The notes: generated by a model not told the origin, from the sequence alone. 64,000 nt of DNA from Kutzneria kofuensis (GCF_014203355.1 NZ_JACHIR010000001.1:6884038-6948037); one strand, 5' to 3'; shown: positions 8,492 to 17,619, counted from the first letter of the stretch. Numbers and translations are program-made.

Positions 8492-9553
8492 CTAGCCCTG
8501 GGGGCGCAGGGTGAACGAGGTTCGCCCGAAAGTGCGGCCGTTGACCTGAAGTTCCAGGGCGTGTTCCCCGGCGTGGTAGACGCGGGTGCTGATCGGACGG
8601 AACGAGTGGCGGCGGCCGATCGTCACGGATTCGCCCGCCGCGAGGGTGCGGGTGGTCAGCTTGAACACCTTGGGACTCAGCGTGCCGTTGGCCTTTCGAT
8701 GGTGCACCACGTAGTCCACGGCCAGCCGCACCTCCGCGCCGCCGTCGTTGCGCAGGGTGAACTCGAACGGCAGTTCCTCGCCGATGCGAACGTGTGCAGC
8801 GCCGAGCGTCGGCCCCACCACGGTGACCGCGGTGGCCGGTGGAAAGCCCAGCAGCGACAACGCGCCGGGGTCGGCGGCCTTGATCAGGGTGCGCAGGGCG
8901 TGTCGCACCAGCGGCAGCGTCTCCGTTGTCAGCCAACGGGTCGCGATGTCGACGGCCAGCGCGGGATCGGCCCGGCTGATGTCGTTGAGGTGGTTGGCCA
9001 CCGACCGCCGCACGTACGGCGACGGGTCGCGGTGCAGGGCGTCGAGGATCGGCACCGTCGACTGTGGATCGTCGAGGATGGCGGGAACCCGCTTCGCCCA
9101 CGGCAGCCGCGGCCGGGTTCCCTCGCTGGCCAGCCGCCGGACGTGCTCGTCGGGGCTGGCGGTCCAGCGCAGCGCGGCCGCCAGCGTGCGGTCCAGGTCG
9201 GCGGCGAGGAAGGTGCGGAGCGCGAACTCGCCGGTGAGCCGGGACGTCAGGTCGGCGACCAGCGCCAGGCCCTCGTCGAACGCGTCCGGCACGGCGCGAA
9301 CCGCCACCGCCTCGGTGACGGGCCAGATCATCCAGCCGGTGAAGCGCGGATCCTGCATGGCCCTGCGGATCGCCCGTTCGAACGACGCGTACTTCGCGGG
9401 CAGGTCGGCCAGCAGCGCGTCGCGGACCAGCCGGCCCCGGTCGCTGAAGGCCGCCCCGTCCAGCTGCACGGACCGGACCGTCGGCGCCTGGCCCAGCACG
9501 TCGGCCAGCGTCCGCACCGCCGCCACGCTCAGCATCTCCTCGGCGGTGGGCAT
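8492..9553 (-). CDS. DNA alkylation repair protein, AlkD-like HEAT-repeat family
   Basis: 353-aa protein related to the AlkD/AlkC DNA glycosylases, which excise alkylated purines using a curved HEAT-repeat stack. Helical repeats cover about residues 1-230 (for example EHVRRLASEGTRPRLPWAKRV and SPYVRRSVANHLNDISR, both characteristic of the family). The C-terminal 110 residues are an all-beta, Ig-like region (EFTLRNDGGAEVRLAVDYVVHH), as found in longer AlkD-like proteins. It stands alone between the PaaX gene and the PLP-enzyme gene, both on the same strand. Activity on DNA is inferred from the family; no dedicated damage-response operator was seen. Confidence 0.82.
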   Translation of the reverse strand: MPTAEEMLSVAAVRTLADVLGQAPTVRSVQLDGAAFSDRGRLVRDALLADLPAKYASFERAIRRAMQDPRFTGWMIWPVTEAVAVRAVPDAFDEGLALVADLTSRLTGEFALRTFLAADLDRTLAAALRWTASPDEHVRRLASEGTRPRLPWAKRVPAILDDPQSTVPILDALHRDPSPYVRRSVANHLNDISRADPALAVDIATRWLTTETLPLVRHALRTLIKAADPGALSLLGFPPATAVTVVGPTLGAAHVRIGEELPFEFTLRNDGGAEVRLAVDYVVHHRKANGTLSPKVFKLTTRTLAAGESVTIGRRHSFRPISTRVYHAGEHALELQVNGRTFGRTSFTLRPQG

Positions 9554-9601
9554 CAGAACCCGCTATACGTCGGCATGTATCAACTGTAGCGAATGGCGGG
9601 G

Positions 9602-10729
9602 CTATGCCGTCAGCAGCGACCTGATCTGTGGAATCCACGCCGATTCGAAGTCCACGTGCGGGCTGAGCCGCAGCATCGGCCGCGGGATGTCCATCGGCGC
9701 CCGCTCGGGCCCCGAGGCCGTGCACACCATCTTGCGTTCGATCAGATCCGACCGCAGCTGGACCAGATCCCTCTCCGCGTCCGGCACCAGCGCGACGATC
9801 GCGCCCGGCGCGTCGACGGCGTCCCGCAGCGACCAGCCGGGGAGATCGGCCAGTCCGGCGCGGAGTTCACGGCCGATGGCCGCGAGCCGTTCCCGGATCC
9901 GCGCCGGCCCGATCTCGACGTACTGCCGGAGTGCGGTCGCCAGCCCGACCCGGCCGGCGACGTACGCCTCCCGGCTCTCCAGGTTGCGGACCGGCTGTCC
10001 GCCCAGGTTCAGCGCCGGGGCGCGGGGAGTGAGCCTCCGCTGCCACGGTTCGCGCACGGCCAGGTAACCGACGCCGCGCGGCCCGCACAGGAACTTCCGT
10101 CCGGTGCCGTACACCGCGGCCGCACCGGCCGGGATGTCGATGTGCCCCAACGCTTGCGCGGTGTCGATCACCACCGGCACCTCGGCGGCGTCACAGATCG
10201 CGATGATCTCCGCCGCCGGCTGCGCGAGCGCCCGGTGCGCGGTGAAAGCGGTCAGGTGCACCATGGCGGGCCGCTCGGTGCGCAGCCTCTTCCGCAACGC
10301 GTCGAGATCGATCAGGCCCTCGTCGTCCACGTCGAGGATCGTGACGTCGAGCCCGCGGTCGCCGAACGCCGCCAGGTTCCAGCCCCACTCGCTCGGCGCG
10401 ATCCACACCCGGTCGCCCCGCTCGCACGGCCACGCCGCCAGCAGCTGCGCCCCGGCGGCCGAGCCGCTGTCGAGCAGCGCCACCTCGTCGGTCCGGAAAC
10501 CGAGCAGGTCGCCGAGCAGCCGGCGGGCCGTCGTGATCGCCTCCGCCGCCTCCGCCTCGGCGACATAGCCGCCGAGCTGGGCTTCCAGTTCGAGGTGCTC
10601 GGTGATAGCGGCCCGGGTGGCGACACTGGTGCGGCCGCACGCCGCCGTGTCGAGGTGCAGCATCGGGGTTTCCGTCCGCAGCGCCGTCCAGGCCGTGCGC
10701 ACGGCCTCGTGTGGCAGTCCCGTCGTCAT
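9602..10729 (-). CDS. Class V aminotransferase fold PLP enzyme (EgtE-like)
   Basis: PLP-dependent enzyme of about 375 aa. The fold-type I signature is visible: VVIDTAQALGHID with the cofactor Asp (about residue 189) and YGTGRKFLCGPRG with the Schiff-base Lys212. Overall it resembles EgtE, the hercynylcysteine sulfoxide lyase of ergothioneine synthesis, and cysteine desulfurase-like proteins. No egtABCD genes are nearby, so the EgtE role is uncertain. The ATG at 10727-10729 is preferred over the one at 10738 because AGGA lies 8 nt before it. The gene diverges from a PadR regulator, with a palindrome at 10764-10775 between them that probably controls both. Confidence 0.8.
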   Translation of the reverse strand: MTTGLPHEAVRTAWTALRTETPMLHLDTAACGRTSVATRAAITEHLELEAQLGGYVAEAEAAEAITTARRLLGDLLGFRTDEVALLDSGSAAGAQLLAAWPCERGDRVWIAPSEWGWNLAAFGDRGLDVTILDVDDEGLIDLDALRKRLRTERPAMVHLTAFTAHRALAQPAAEIIAICDAAEVPVVIDTAQALGHIDIPAGAAAVYGTGRKFLCGPRGVGYLAVREPWQRRLTPRAPALNLGGQPVRNLESREAYVAGRVGLATALRQYVEIGPARIRERLAAIGRELRAGLADLPGWSLRDAVDAPGAIVALVPDAERDLVQLRSDLIERKMVCTASGPERAPMDIPRPMLRLSPHVDFESAWIPQIRSLLTA

Positions 10730-10763
10730 GTCAGGCATCCTGCCAGGCAGTCATATTTCTGTA

Positions 10764-10804
10764 CTGACATGTCAGATATGTAAGTTGCTCAGCGAACATG
10801 TCAA
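10764..10804. promoter_or_regulatory. Palindromic operator candidate between PLP enzyme and PadR genes
   Basis: CTGACATGTCAG at 10764-10775 is a perfect 12-bp palindrome. A second ACATGTCA copy lies at 10796-10803, about 30 bp further on. The pair sits in the divergent intergenic space, right upstream of the PadR start at 10825. PadR proteins commonly bind such short palindromes, so autoregulation plus control of the EgtE-like gene is likely. Confidence 0.6.
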
Positions 10805-10824
10805 AGCTGGAGTATCATGGCGGC

Positions 10825-11349
10825 ATGAGCCTGCGCCACGCGGCCCTCGGGCTGCTCACCTTCGGTCCCGCGAGCGGATACGACCTGCTTCAGACGTTCA
10901 ACGGCTCGCTGGCGAACGTGTGGCCGGCGACGCAGAGCCAGCTGTACGGCGAGCTGGGCAAGCTGGCCGAGGCGGGCCTGGTGACCGTCACCGAGGAGGG
11001 CGCGCGCCGGCGCAAGGAGTACGCGCTCACCGACGCCGGACTGGCCGAGCTCAAGCACTGGCTCACCGACGTCGAGCCGACCGTCCTGCGGCGCAACGAC
11101 ATGCTGCTGCGGGTGTTCTTCCTCGGCGTGGTCGACCACGAGCAGGGCGAGGAGTTCCTGCGCAAGCGCGAGGGTCAGGCCGTCGAGCACCAGTCCGAAC
11201 TGCGCGCCACCCAGGAGGCGATCGCGCCCGAGACCGCCGACCTCGCCGTCTACGGCCGGATCGCGTTGGAATGGGGCCTGCGCTACACCGAGATGCAGCG
11301 GCAGTGGGCGGCGTGGGCGCAGGAGGAGCTGGCCAAGGCCAGGAAATGA
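10825..11349 (+). CDS. PadR family transcriptional regulator
   Basis: 174-aa repressor. MSLRHAALGLLTFGPASGYDLLQTF is the standard PadR N-terminal helix. It is followed by the winged helix (WPATQSQLYGELGKLAEAGLVTVTEE, RRRKEYALTDAGLAELKHWL) and a C-terminal dimerisation helix region (EHQSELRATQEAIAP). The start at 10825 is chosen by family alignment; an in-frame ATG at 10798 would add nine residues. It is divergent from the EgtE-like PLP enzyme and probably controls it from the palindromes at 10764-10804. The signal is unknown. Confidence 0.88.
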   Translation: MSLRHAALGLLTFGPASGYDLLQTFNGSLANVWPATQSQLYGELGKLAEAGLVTVTEEGARRRKEYALTDAGLAELKHWLTDVEPTVLRRNDMLLRVFFLGVVDHEQGEEFLRKREGQAVEHQSELRATQEAIAPETADLAVYGRIALEWGLRYTEMQRQWAAWAQEELAKARK

Positions 11350-11371
11350 CGCTACAGGCCGCCGTGTAGCG
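11350..11371. promoter_or_regulatory. Inverted repeat upstream of TetR gene
   Basis: CGCTACA (11350-11356) and TGTAGCG (11365-11371) form a perfect 7-bp inverted repeat with an 8-bp spacer. It starts directly after the PadR stop codon and ends 13 bp before the next TetR start, the usual place for a self-operator. It could also act as a weak hairpin terminator for the PadR gene. Confidence 0.55.
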
Positions 11372-11384
11372 CTAGGCTCTGGGC

Positions 11385-12062
11385 ATGACGAGTTCGGCCC
11401 GGGACCGGCTGCTGCTGGCCGCCGGGCAGCTGCTGCACGAGGCGCGGGGCGGCAACGTCTCCACCCGTGCCATCTGCGAGCGCGCCGGCGTGCAGGCGCC
11501 CACCCTGTACCACCACTTCGGCAGCAAGCAGGGCCTGCTCGACGCCGTGGTCAACTACGGGTTCACGCAGTACGTGGAGCAGCACACCGAGGACACCGCC
11601 GATCCGGTGCGGGCGCTGCGATCCGGCTGGGACAGCCACGTGCGCTACGGCCTGGAGCATCCCGGCTTCTACGTGCTGCTCTACGGGCAGATCGAGCCGA
11701 CGGTGCCGTGCACGCTGACTGCTCGGGCCGAGGCCATGCTGCTGGACCGGCTCGTCGAGGTCGCCCGGCAGGGACGGCTGCTCGTGCCGCCGGCCGAGGC
11801 CGCGCGGGAGATCGTCGCCGCCAACGTCGGGGTCACCCTGAGCCTGATCGCCCGGCCGGAGGACGACCGCGACCTGGGCATGTCCGCCCGTGTCCGGGAT
11901 GCCGTGCTCGGTTCGTTGGTGACGGACGACGCTGCTCCCGGCGACGGTTCCGTCGGGGCGCTGGCGGTGGCGCTGTCGGCGGCGCTGGGAGAGGGCGGCG
12001 GGAAGCTGTCCGCGGCGGAGACGGCGATGCTGCGGGAGTGGCTGGACCGGCTGTCGGGTTAG
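11385..12062 (+). CDS. TetR/AcrR family regulator
   Basis: 225-aa repressor. The helix-turn-helix spans residues 5-50 (RDRLLLAAGQLL, then VSTRAICERAGVQAPTLYHHFGSK), and the C-terminal domain resembles the TetR_C type seen in actinomycete multidrug regulators. It starts 36 bp after the PadR stop. Its 3' end overlaps the convergent cupin gene by 4 bp (12059-12062). Target and ligand are unknown; the only operator-like site nearby is the inverted repeat at 11350-11371, so it may mainly regulate itself and genes elsewhere. Confidence 0.88.
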   Translation: MTSSARDRLLLAAGQLLHEARGGNVSTRAICERAGVQAPTLYHHFGSKQGLLDAVVNYGFTQYVEQHTEDTADPVRALRSGWDSHVRYGLEHPGFYVLLYGQIEPTVPCTLTARAEAMLLDRLVEVARQGRLLVPPAEAAREIVAANVGVTLSLIARPEDDRDLGMSARVRDAVLGSLVTDDAAPGDGSVGALAVALSAALGEGGGKLSAAETAMLREWLDRLSG

Positions 12063-12403
12063 CCCTCGGGGTAGAAGAGGAACAGCGTGCAGCCGGTGGC
12101 GGTCGACGGCACGTGCCACGATCCGGCCGGCGCGTGGAGGAACGTCCCGGCCGGGTAGTCGCGTGCGCCGTCGTTGAACGTGCCCGCGACCACGTAGACC
12201 TCCTCCGGGCCGGGCTCGTGGACGTCGCGGCGCGGCCAGGACGTGCCCGGATCCATCTCCAGGACATTGGCGTGGGCGCCGCTCGGGCCCGTCCACAGTG
12301 GACGGAGTCGAATGCCGGGGAACAGCTCGCGGACCGGGGAATCCTTGACGTGGGCGGAGATGTAGCCCGGCTGGGCGAGGATCTCGGGGTGCATGGTCTT
12401 CAC
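12059..12403 (-). CDS. Small cupin domain protein (ChrR-like cupin)
   Basis: 114-aa single-domain cupin. The two conserved cupin segments are visible: PRRDVHEPGPEEVYVVAGTF around residues 57-76 (metal-binding His/Glu) and YPAGTFLHAPAGSWHVP around 83-99 (second His). The family includes ChrR-type anti-sigma sensor domains and small oxygenase or isomerase-like proteins. This one lacks the ChrR zinc-binding N-terminus, so it is a free-standing cupin. It diverges from a GlxA-type regulator, with a 16-bp inverted repeat (12431-12446) between the starts, so it is a likely target of that regulator. A second Met three residues in is an alternative start. Confidence 0.78.
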   Translation of the reverse strand: MKTMHPEILAQPGYISAHVKDSPVRELFPGIRLRPLWTGPSGAHANVLEMDPGTSWPRRDVHEPGPEEVYVVAGTFNDGARDYPAGTFLHAPAGSWHVPSTATGCTLFLFYPEG

Positions 12404-12430
12404 GGTGCCGGGTTCGTGGCCGGCGGGCCA

Positions 12431-12446
12431 GTGTCGTAAATGACAC
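12431..12446. promoter_or_regulatory. Inverted repeat between cupin and GlxA-type genes
   Basis: GTGTC (12431-12435) and GACAC (12442-12446) flank GTAAAT, giving a TGTC-N6-GACA type site. It lies 27 bp upstream of the cupin start and just before the GlxA-type start, so it is a good candidate operator for the AraC-like regulator acting on both genes. Confidence 0.5.
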
Positions 12447-12465
12447 CATGGGGTACTTTCCTGCC

Positions 12466-13398
12466 ATGCATCGCGTGGTGGCCCTGGTGCGCCCGGTGCA
12501 GTCGACGTTCGAACTCGGCTGCGCCGCCGAGGTCTTCGGCACGGCGCGGGCCGGGATCCCGCAGTACTACGAGTTCGAGGTGTGCACCGAGACGCCCGGC
12601 CCGGTCCCGACCTCGGCCGGGTACGCGATGTCCGTGACGCGGGGCCTCTCGGCGCTCACGTCCGCGGACACGGTGATCATCCCCGGCTGGCTGCCGGTGG
12701 AGGCCCCGTTGTCCGCCCGCGTGCGCCGCGCGCTGCTGCGGGCACACGCCCGTGGGGCGCGGCTCGTCACGATCTGCTCCGGCGTGTTCGCGCTGGCCCG
12801 CACCGGCCTGCTGGACGGTCGTTCCGCCACCACCCACTGGGCGAGGGCCGAGCAGTTGCGGCGGGAGTTCCCGCAGATCCGGGTGGAGCCGGACCGGCTG
12901 TACGTCGACCACGGCGACGTCGCCACGAGCGCCGGGGCCGGCGCGGGCATCGACCTGTGCCTGCATCTCGTCCGGCGGGACCACGGCGCCGGGCACGCCA
13001 CCCTTGTCGCGCGACACATGGTGATGCCGCCGCACCGCGACGGCGGACAGATCCAGTACGCACCTGCGTCGCCGCAATCGTCCTCTTTGGACGGTCTGTT
13101 GGCCTGGGCCGGCGCTCGCCTGGGCACGCCGCTGTCAGTCGGCGACCTGGCCGCCCAGCTCAACGTCTCGCCCCGCACGCTGGCACGGCGGTTTGCCGAC
13201 CAACTCGGCACGAGCCCGGGCAGCTGGCTGCTGTCCCGCCGGATCGCCGAGGCCCGCAGCCTGTTGGAGGAGACCGATCTGCCGGTGGAGGCCATCGCCG
13301 CCCGCGTCGGATTGACGTCCGCGGTCAACCTGCGCCGGCGCTTCCGGGCTGTGGTGGGCACCACTCCGGGCGCCTACCGGCGAGCGTTCCGGGTCTAG
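12466..13398 (+). CDS. GlxA family AraC-type regulator (DJ-1/PfpI + AraC HTH)
   Basis: About 310-aa regulator. The N-terminal half is a class I glutamine amidotransferase-like DJ-1/PfpI domain (HRVVALVRPVQSTFELGCAAE at the start; LVTICSGVFALARTGLLDG, about residues 95-115, carries the nucleophile-elbow Cys). The C-terminal half is an AraC double helix-turn-helix (VGDLAAQLNVSPRTLARRFADQLG and PVEAIAARVGLTSAVNLRRRFR, about 225-300). Start 12466 fits the family N-terminus; an ATG at 12448 would add six residues. Such proteins are usually activators of small metabolic operons. The divergent cupin gene is the nearest target. Confidence 0.87.
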   Translation: MHRVVALVRPVQSTFELGCAAEVFGTARAGIPQYYEFEVCTETPGPVPTSAGYAMSVTRGLSALTSADTVIIPGWLPVEAPLSARVRRALLRAHARGARLVTICSGVFALARTGLLDGRSATTHWARAEQLRREFPQIRVEPDRLYVDHGDVATSAGAGAGIDLCLHLVRRDHGAGHATLVARHMVMPPHRDGGQIQYAPASPQSSSLDGLLAWAGARLGTPLSVGDLAAQLNVSPRTLARRFADQLGTSPGSWLLSRRIAEARSLLEETDLPVEAIAARVGLTSAVNLRRRFRAVVGTTPGAYRRAFRV

Positions 13399-13546
13399 CT
13401 GAGCGCATCCCCAACCCGTTCTGGTACGTCGCCGGTATCGTGGTTTGCCCGATTCGCCGGCGCCCTCACCGCCCGCGAAACACGATTGTGCAGTAGATGT
13501 AACGGCCGCAGCGGGCCGTGTCACCACCGCGCAACAGCCCGTTCCT

Positions 13547-16500
13547 ATGTTTGCGCCCGTGCCCGATTCGACGGTCAGGACCGTGTGCTCGTACTGCGGC
13601 GTGGGCTGCGGCATCGTGCTCACCGTTCGCGACGACCGCGTGGTGTCGGTCGCCGGTGACAAGGATCACCCGGCCAACCTCGGCCGGTTGTGCACCAAGG
13701 GCGCGACCAGCCACGAGATGCTCGCCGCGCCCGGCCGGCTCACCACCGCCCTGGTCCGCGCCGACCGGGAGGCCCCGGCCGAGCCGACCGATGTGGACCG
13801 AGCGATCACCCTCGCGGCGACGAAGCTGCGCGCGATCCTCGACGAGCACGGTCCGGACGCGCTGTCGTTCTACGTCTCCGGGCAGCTCACCCTGGAGGCC
13901 CAGTACCTGATCACCAAGCTGGCCAAGGGGTTCGTCCGCACCAACCAGCTCGAGTCCAACTCCCGGCTGTGCATGGCCAGCGCCGGCAGCGGCTACAAGC
14001 TGTCGCTCGGCGCGGACGGGCCGCCCGGATCGTACGAGGACTTCGAGCACGCCGACGTGTTCCTGGTGATCGGCTCCAACATGGCCGACTGCCACCCGAT
14101 CCTGTACCTGCGGTTGATGGACCGGGTCAAGCGCGGCGCCAAGCTGATCGTCGTCGACCCCAGGCGCACGGCGACCGCCGCCAAGGCGGACCTGTTCCTG
14201 CAGATCGCACCGGGGACGGACCTCGCCCTGCTCAACGGGCTGCTGCACCTGATCCACGCCGACGGCCTCGTCGACGAGGAGTTCGTCGCCGCGCACACCG
14301 AGGGCTGGGAGGCGATGCCCGAGTTCCTCGCCGACTACCCGCCGGACGTGGTCGCCCGCATCACCGGCATTCCCGAGGACGACATCCGCACCGCGGCCAG
14401 GTGGATCGGCGCCGCGGGCAACTGGATGAGCTGCTGGACCATGGGGCTCAACCAGAGCACGCACGGCACGTGGAACACCAATGCCCTGTGCAATCTCCAC
14501 CTCGCGACCGGCGCGATCTGCCGGCCCGGCAGCGGGCCGTTCTCGCTGACCGGGCAGCCGAACGCCATGGGTGGCCGGGAGATGGGCTACATGGGCCCCG
14601 GACTGCCCGGCCAGCGCTCCGTGCTGTCCACAGAGGACCGGGCGTTCGTCGAGGAGCTCTGGGAGGTGCCGCCCGGCACCATCCGCACCGAGGTCGGCCG
14701 CGGCACGGTGGAGATGTTCGAGCGGATGGCCGACGGCGACATCAAGGCGTGCTGGATCATCTGCACCAACCCCGTCGCCTCCGTGGCCAACCGGCGCACC
14801 GTGATCGAGGGCCTCGAGGCCGCCGAACTGGTCATCACCCAGGACGCCTTCGCCGACACCGAGACCAACGGCTACGCCGACATCGTGCTGCCCGGGGCCA
14901 TCTGGTCCGAGGTCGAGGGCGTGATGGTCAACTCCGAGCGCAACGTCACGCTCGCGCGCCGGGCCGTGTCTCCCGCCGGGCAGGCGCTGCCCGACTGGCA
15001 GCTCATCGCCCGCGTCGCCGTCGAGATGGGCTTCCCGTTCCACTACGACAGCGCCGAGGAGATCTTCGAGGAGATCAAGCGCTTCGGCAATCCCTTCACC
15101 GGCTACGACTTACGGGGCATCACCTACTCGAGGCTGCGCGAGACTCCCGTCCAGTGGCCCAGCGCCCCGGACGGCCCGGCCCGCAACCCCATCCGTTACG
15201 TCACCGACGAATCGGTGAGCTTTCCCACCGCTTCCGGCAAGGCGGTGTTCTTCGCCCGGCCCCACCTGCCGGCCGCGGAGCTTCCTGACGACGAGTTCCC
15301 GTTCACCCTGAACACCGGCCGCGTGCAGCACCAGTGGCACACCCTGACCAAGACCGGCAAGGTCGCCAAGCTCAACCGGCTCAACCCCGGCCCCTTCCTG
15401 GAGCTGCATCCCTCCGACGCCGCCGACATGTCTATTGTGGACGGCGATCAGGTGGAGATCGCCTCCCGTCGCGGCCGCGCCGTGCTCCCCGCCGTGGTGA
15501 CCGATCGGGTCCGTCCCGGCTGCTGCTTCGCCCCGTTCCACTGGAACGACCTGTTCGGCGAGTACCTCAGCGTGAACGCCGTGACCAACGACGCCGTCGA
15601 CCCCATCTCGTTCCAGCCGGAGTTCAAGGTGTGCGCGGTGTCCCTGGCCAAGGTCGCTGCCGCCGCCGCGCCAGGCGGGTCGGAGCCGGGCGGGGATGTG
15701 CCGCCGGCCTGGACGATTGCCTCCGCCGCGTCCGGTGCGTCCGTCTCTCCGGGATCAGCCGCATCTGCCGTGGCGGCTGCGGCGGCCGGGTTCGCCGCGG
15801 GTGCTTCTGGCGTGGCTGCGGCCGGCGGACCCGGCGGGCAGGTCGCCACCACCGAGCGCACCATCCCCCTCGCCGCGATGCTCGGCGTGGACGACGTGCC
15901 GATGCCCGATTTCACCTCCGCGGAGCGGCAATACCTCGCGGGCTTCGCTTCCGGCGTGACTGCCGGGGGTGTCGGCGTGCCGGTGCTGCCGCCGCATGCG
16001 CCGATCGAACCGACCCGTGCGGCCTGGGTCGACGGTCTGCTCGCCGGCATGTATTCACGCGGCGGTGCCGCACCGGAACCATTACCCGGCAAGGAGATCG
16101 CGGTCCTGTGGGCGTCGCAGACCGGCAACGCCGAGCAGTTCGCGGCCGAGGCGGCGCGGCGGTTGGCGGAGAACGGGTGGCGGCCGGTGCTGGTGAGCAT
16201 GGCCGAGGCGTCCGCCGAGACGCTGCGTACCGGCAATCCGGTGCTGCTGATCACCAGCACCTTCGGCGACGGTGACGCCCCGGACAACGGCGTCACGTTC
16301 TGGGACCATCTGTCCACACAGGACACGCTCGCCGGGCTCCAGTATGCGGTGTTGGCCTTCGGCGACTCCAGTTACGACAACTTCTGTGGCCACGGCAAGC
16401 GGATCGACCAACGGCTCCGTGAACTGGGCGCGACCCATCTCGTGCCGCGGGTCGACTGCGAGCCCGACTACCAGGCCACCGCGCGGCGATGGCTCGACCA

Positions 16501-17614
16501 GGTGATCGTCGCGCTGAACTCGTCCCCGGCCCGGCACCGTGAGATCGAGCTGGTCGGCAACCGGCTGCTCAGCCTGCCCGGCGCCGGCAAGGAAGTCCGG
16601 GAGTTCACCTTCGACGCCGGCGACCTCGTCTACGAGACCGGTGACGCCCTGAGCGTGCTGCCGGTCAACAGTACCGCGCTGGTCGACGAGTGGCTCGACG
16701 TGACCGGCCTCGACGGCTCGTCCTCGATTTCCCTTGAGGGCCTCGACTTCGACCTCGGCGACGCCCTCCGGGACGAGTTGGAGATCGCGCGGATCACCCC
16801 TTCGCTGCTGCACTTCGTCGCCGAGCACAACGGCGACCGCGAGCTGCGGCACCTGCTGCGCCCCGACAACAAGGGCGAGCTGGCCAAGTGGGCCTGGGGC
16901 CGGCACGCCGTCGATGTGCTGCGGGAATACCCTGTGCGCGCCGATGCCCAGGCTTGGGCCGAGGTCCTCAAGCGGCTGCAGCCCCGGCAGTACTCCATCT
17001 CGTCCAGTCCGCTCGTCAGCCCGTCCCGGATCCGGCTCACCGTTTCCGTTGTCCGCTACGGATCCCATGGCGGCGTCTGCTCCACCTACCTCGCCGACCG
17101 CGCCGCCGGCTCGCCCGTCAAGGCGTTCATCCAGCGCTCGCCCCATTTCCGCCCGCCCGCCGACCCCTCAGCCCCCATGATCATGGTCGGTCCCGGCACC
17201 GGCATCGCCCCGTTCCTCGGCTTCCTGGAGGAACGCGCCGCCCGGGGCGCCGGCGGCCCCAACTGGCTGTTCTTCGGCGAACAGCGCCGTGCCACCGACT
17301 TCTACTACCGTGACGAGCTTTCCCGGTTCCGCTCCGACGGCCTCCTCTCCCGCCTCGACCTGGCCTTCTCCCGCGACCAGCGCGCCAAGGTCTACGTGCA
17401 GGACCGGATGCGCGAACACGGTGCCCATCTCTGGCGCTGGCTGAAGGACGGCGCCCACGTCTACGTCTGCGGCGACGCCACCCGCATGGCCAAGGACGTC
17501 GACCGGACCCTCCGCGAGATCGTCGCCACCCACGGCGGCATGACCACCGACCAGGCCACTGCCTACCTCAAGCAACTCGCCACCGACCGCCGCTACCTCC
17601 GCGACGTCTACTGA
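13547..17614 (+). CDS. Assimilatory nitrate reductase fused to NADPH flavoprotein reductase
   Basis: 1355-aa bifunctional protein. Residues 1-60 bind a [4Fe-4S] cluster (Cys14, 17, 21 and 48 in CSYCGVGCG and RLCTKG). The molybdopterin oxidoreductase domain follows to about 600 and the dinucleotide-binding domain to about 700. An Ala/Gly/Ser-rich linker (about 701-770) leads to a flavodoxin domain (WASQTGNAEQF near 850), an FAD domain (RQYSISSSP), an NADPH domain (PMIMVGPGTGIAPFLGF near 1210) and the sulfite-reductase-type end RRYLRDVY. It should take electrons from NADPH through FAD and FMN to the Mo site and reduce nitrate to nitrite in the cytoplasm. The ATG at 13547 is chosen by homology, because the Fe-S domain begins immediately after it; no strong ribosome site is seen. 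No nitrite reductase or transporter gene is adjacent. Confidence 0.88.
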   Translation: MFAPVPDSTVRTVCSYCGVGCGIVLTVRDDRVVSVAGDKDHPANLGRLCTKGATSHEMLAAPGRLTTALVRADREAPAEPTDVDRAITLAATKLRAILDEHGPDALSFYVSGQLTLEAQYLITKLAKGFVRTNQLESNSRLCMASAGSGYKLSLGADGPPGSYEDFEHADVFLVIGSNMADCHPILYLRLMDRVKRGAKLIVVDPRRTATAAKADLFLQIAPGTDLALLNGLLHLIHADGLVDEEFVAAHTEGWEAMPEFLADYPPDVVARITGIPEDDIRTAARWIGAAGNWMSCWTMGLNQSTHGTWNTNALCNLHLATGAICRPGSGPFSLTGQPNAMGGREMGYMGPGLPGQRSVLSTEDRAFVEELWEVPPGTIRTEVGRGTVEMFERMADGDIKACWIICTNPVASVANRRTVIEGLEAAELVITQDAFADTETNGYADIVLPGAIWSEVEGVMVNSERNVTLARRAVSPAGQALPDWQLIARVAVEMGFPFHYDSAEEIFEEIKRFGNPFTGYDLRGITYSRLRETPVQWPSAPDGPARNPIRYVTDESVSFPTASGKAVFFARPHLPAAELPDDEFPFTLNTGRVQHQWHTLTKTGKVAKLNRLNPGPFLELHPSDAADMSIVDGDQVEIASRRGRAVLPAVVTDRVRPGCCFAPFHWNDLFGEYLSVNAVTNDAVDPISFQPEFKVCAVSLAKVAAAAAPGGSEPGGDVPPAWTIASAASGASVSPGSAASAVAAAAAGFAAGASGVAAAGGPGGQVATTERTIPLAAMLGVDDVPMPDFTSAERQYLAGFASGVTAGGVGVPVLPPHAPIEPTRAAWVDGLLAGMYSRGGAAPEPLPGKEIAVLWASQTGNAEQFAAEAARRLAENGWRPVLVSMAEASAETLRTGNPVLLITSTFGDGDAPDNGVTFWDHLSTQDTLAGLQYAVLAFGDSSYDNFCGHGKRIDQRLRELGATHLVPRVDCEPDYQATARRWLDQVIVALNSSPARHREIELVGNRLLSLPGAGKEVREFTFDAGDLVYETGDALSVLPVNSTALVDEWLDVTGLDGSSSISLEGLDFDLGDALRDELEIARITPSLLHFVAEHNGDRELRHLLRPDNKGELAKWAWGRHAVDVLREYPVRADAQAWAEVLKRLQPRQYSISSSPLVSPSRIRLTVSVVRYGSHGGVCSTYLADRAAGSPVKAFIQRSPHFRPPADPSAPMIMVGPGTGIAPFLGFLEERAARGAGGPNWLFFGEQRRATDFYYRDELSRFRSDGLLSRLDLAFSRDQRAKVYVQDRMREHGAHLWRWLKDGAHVYVCGDATRMAKDVDRTLREIVATHGGMTTDQATAYLKQLATDRRYLRDVY

Positions 17615-17619
17615 CCCGG

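Noticed and set aside
13445-13546. Extension of the nitrate reductase upstream to a TTG at 13445
   Set aside because: The Fe-S domain begins right after the ATG at 13547, and the extra 34 residues are Ala/Pro-rich with no family match.
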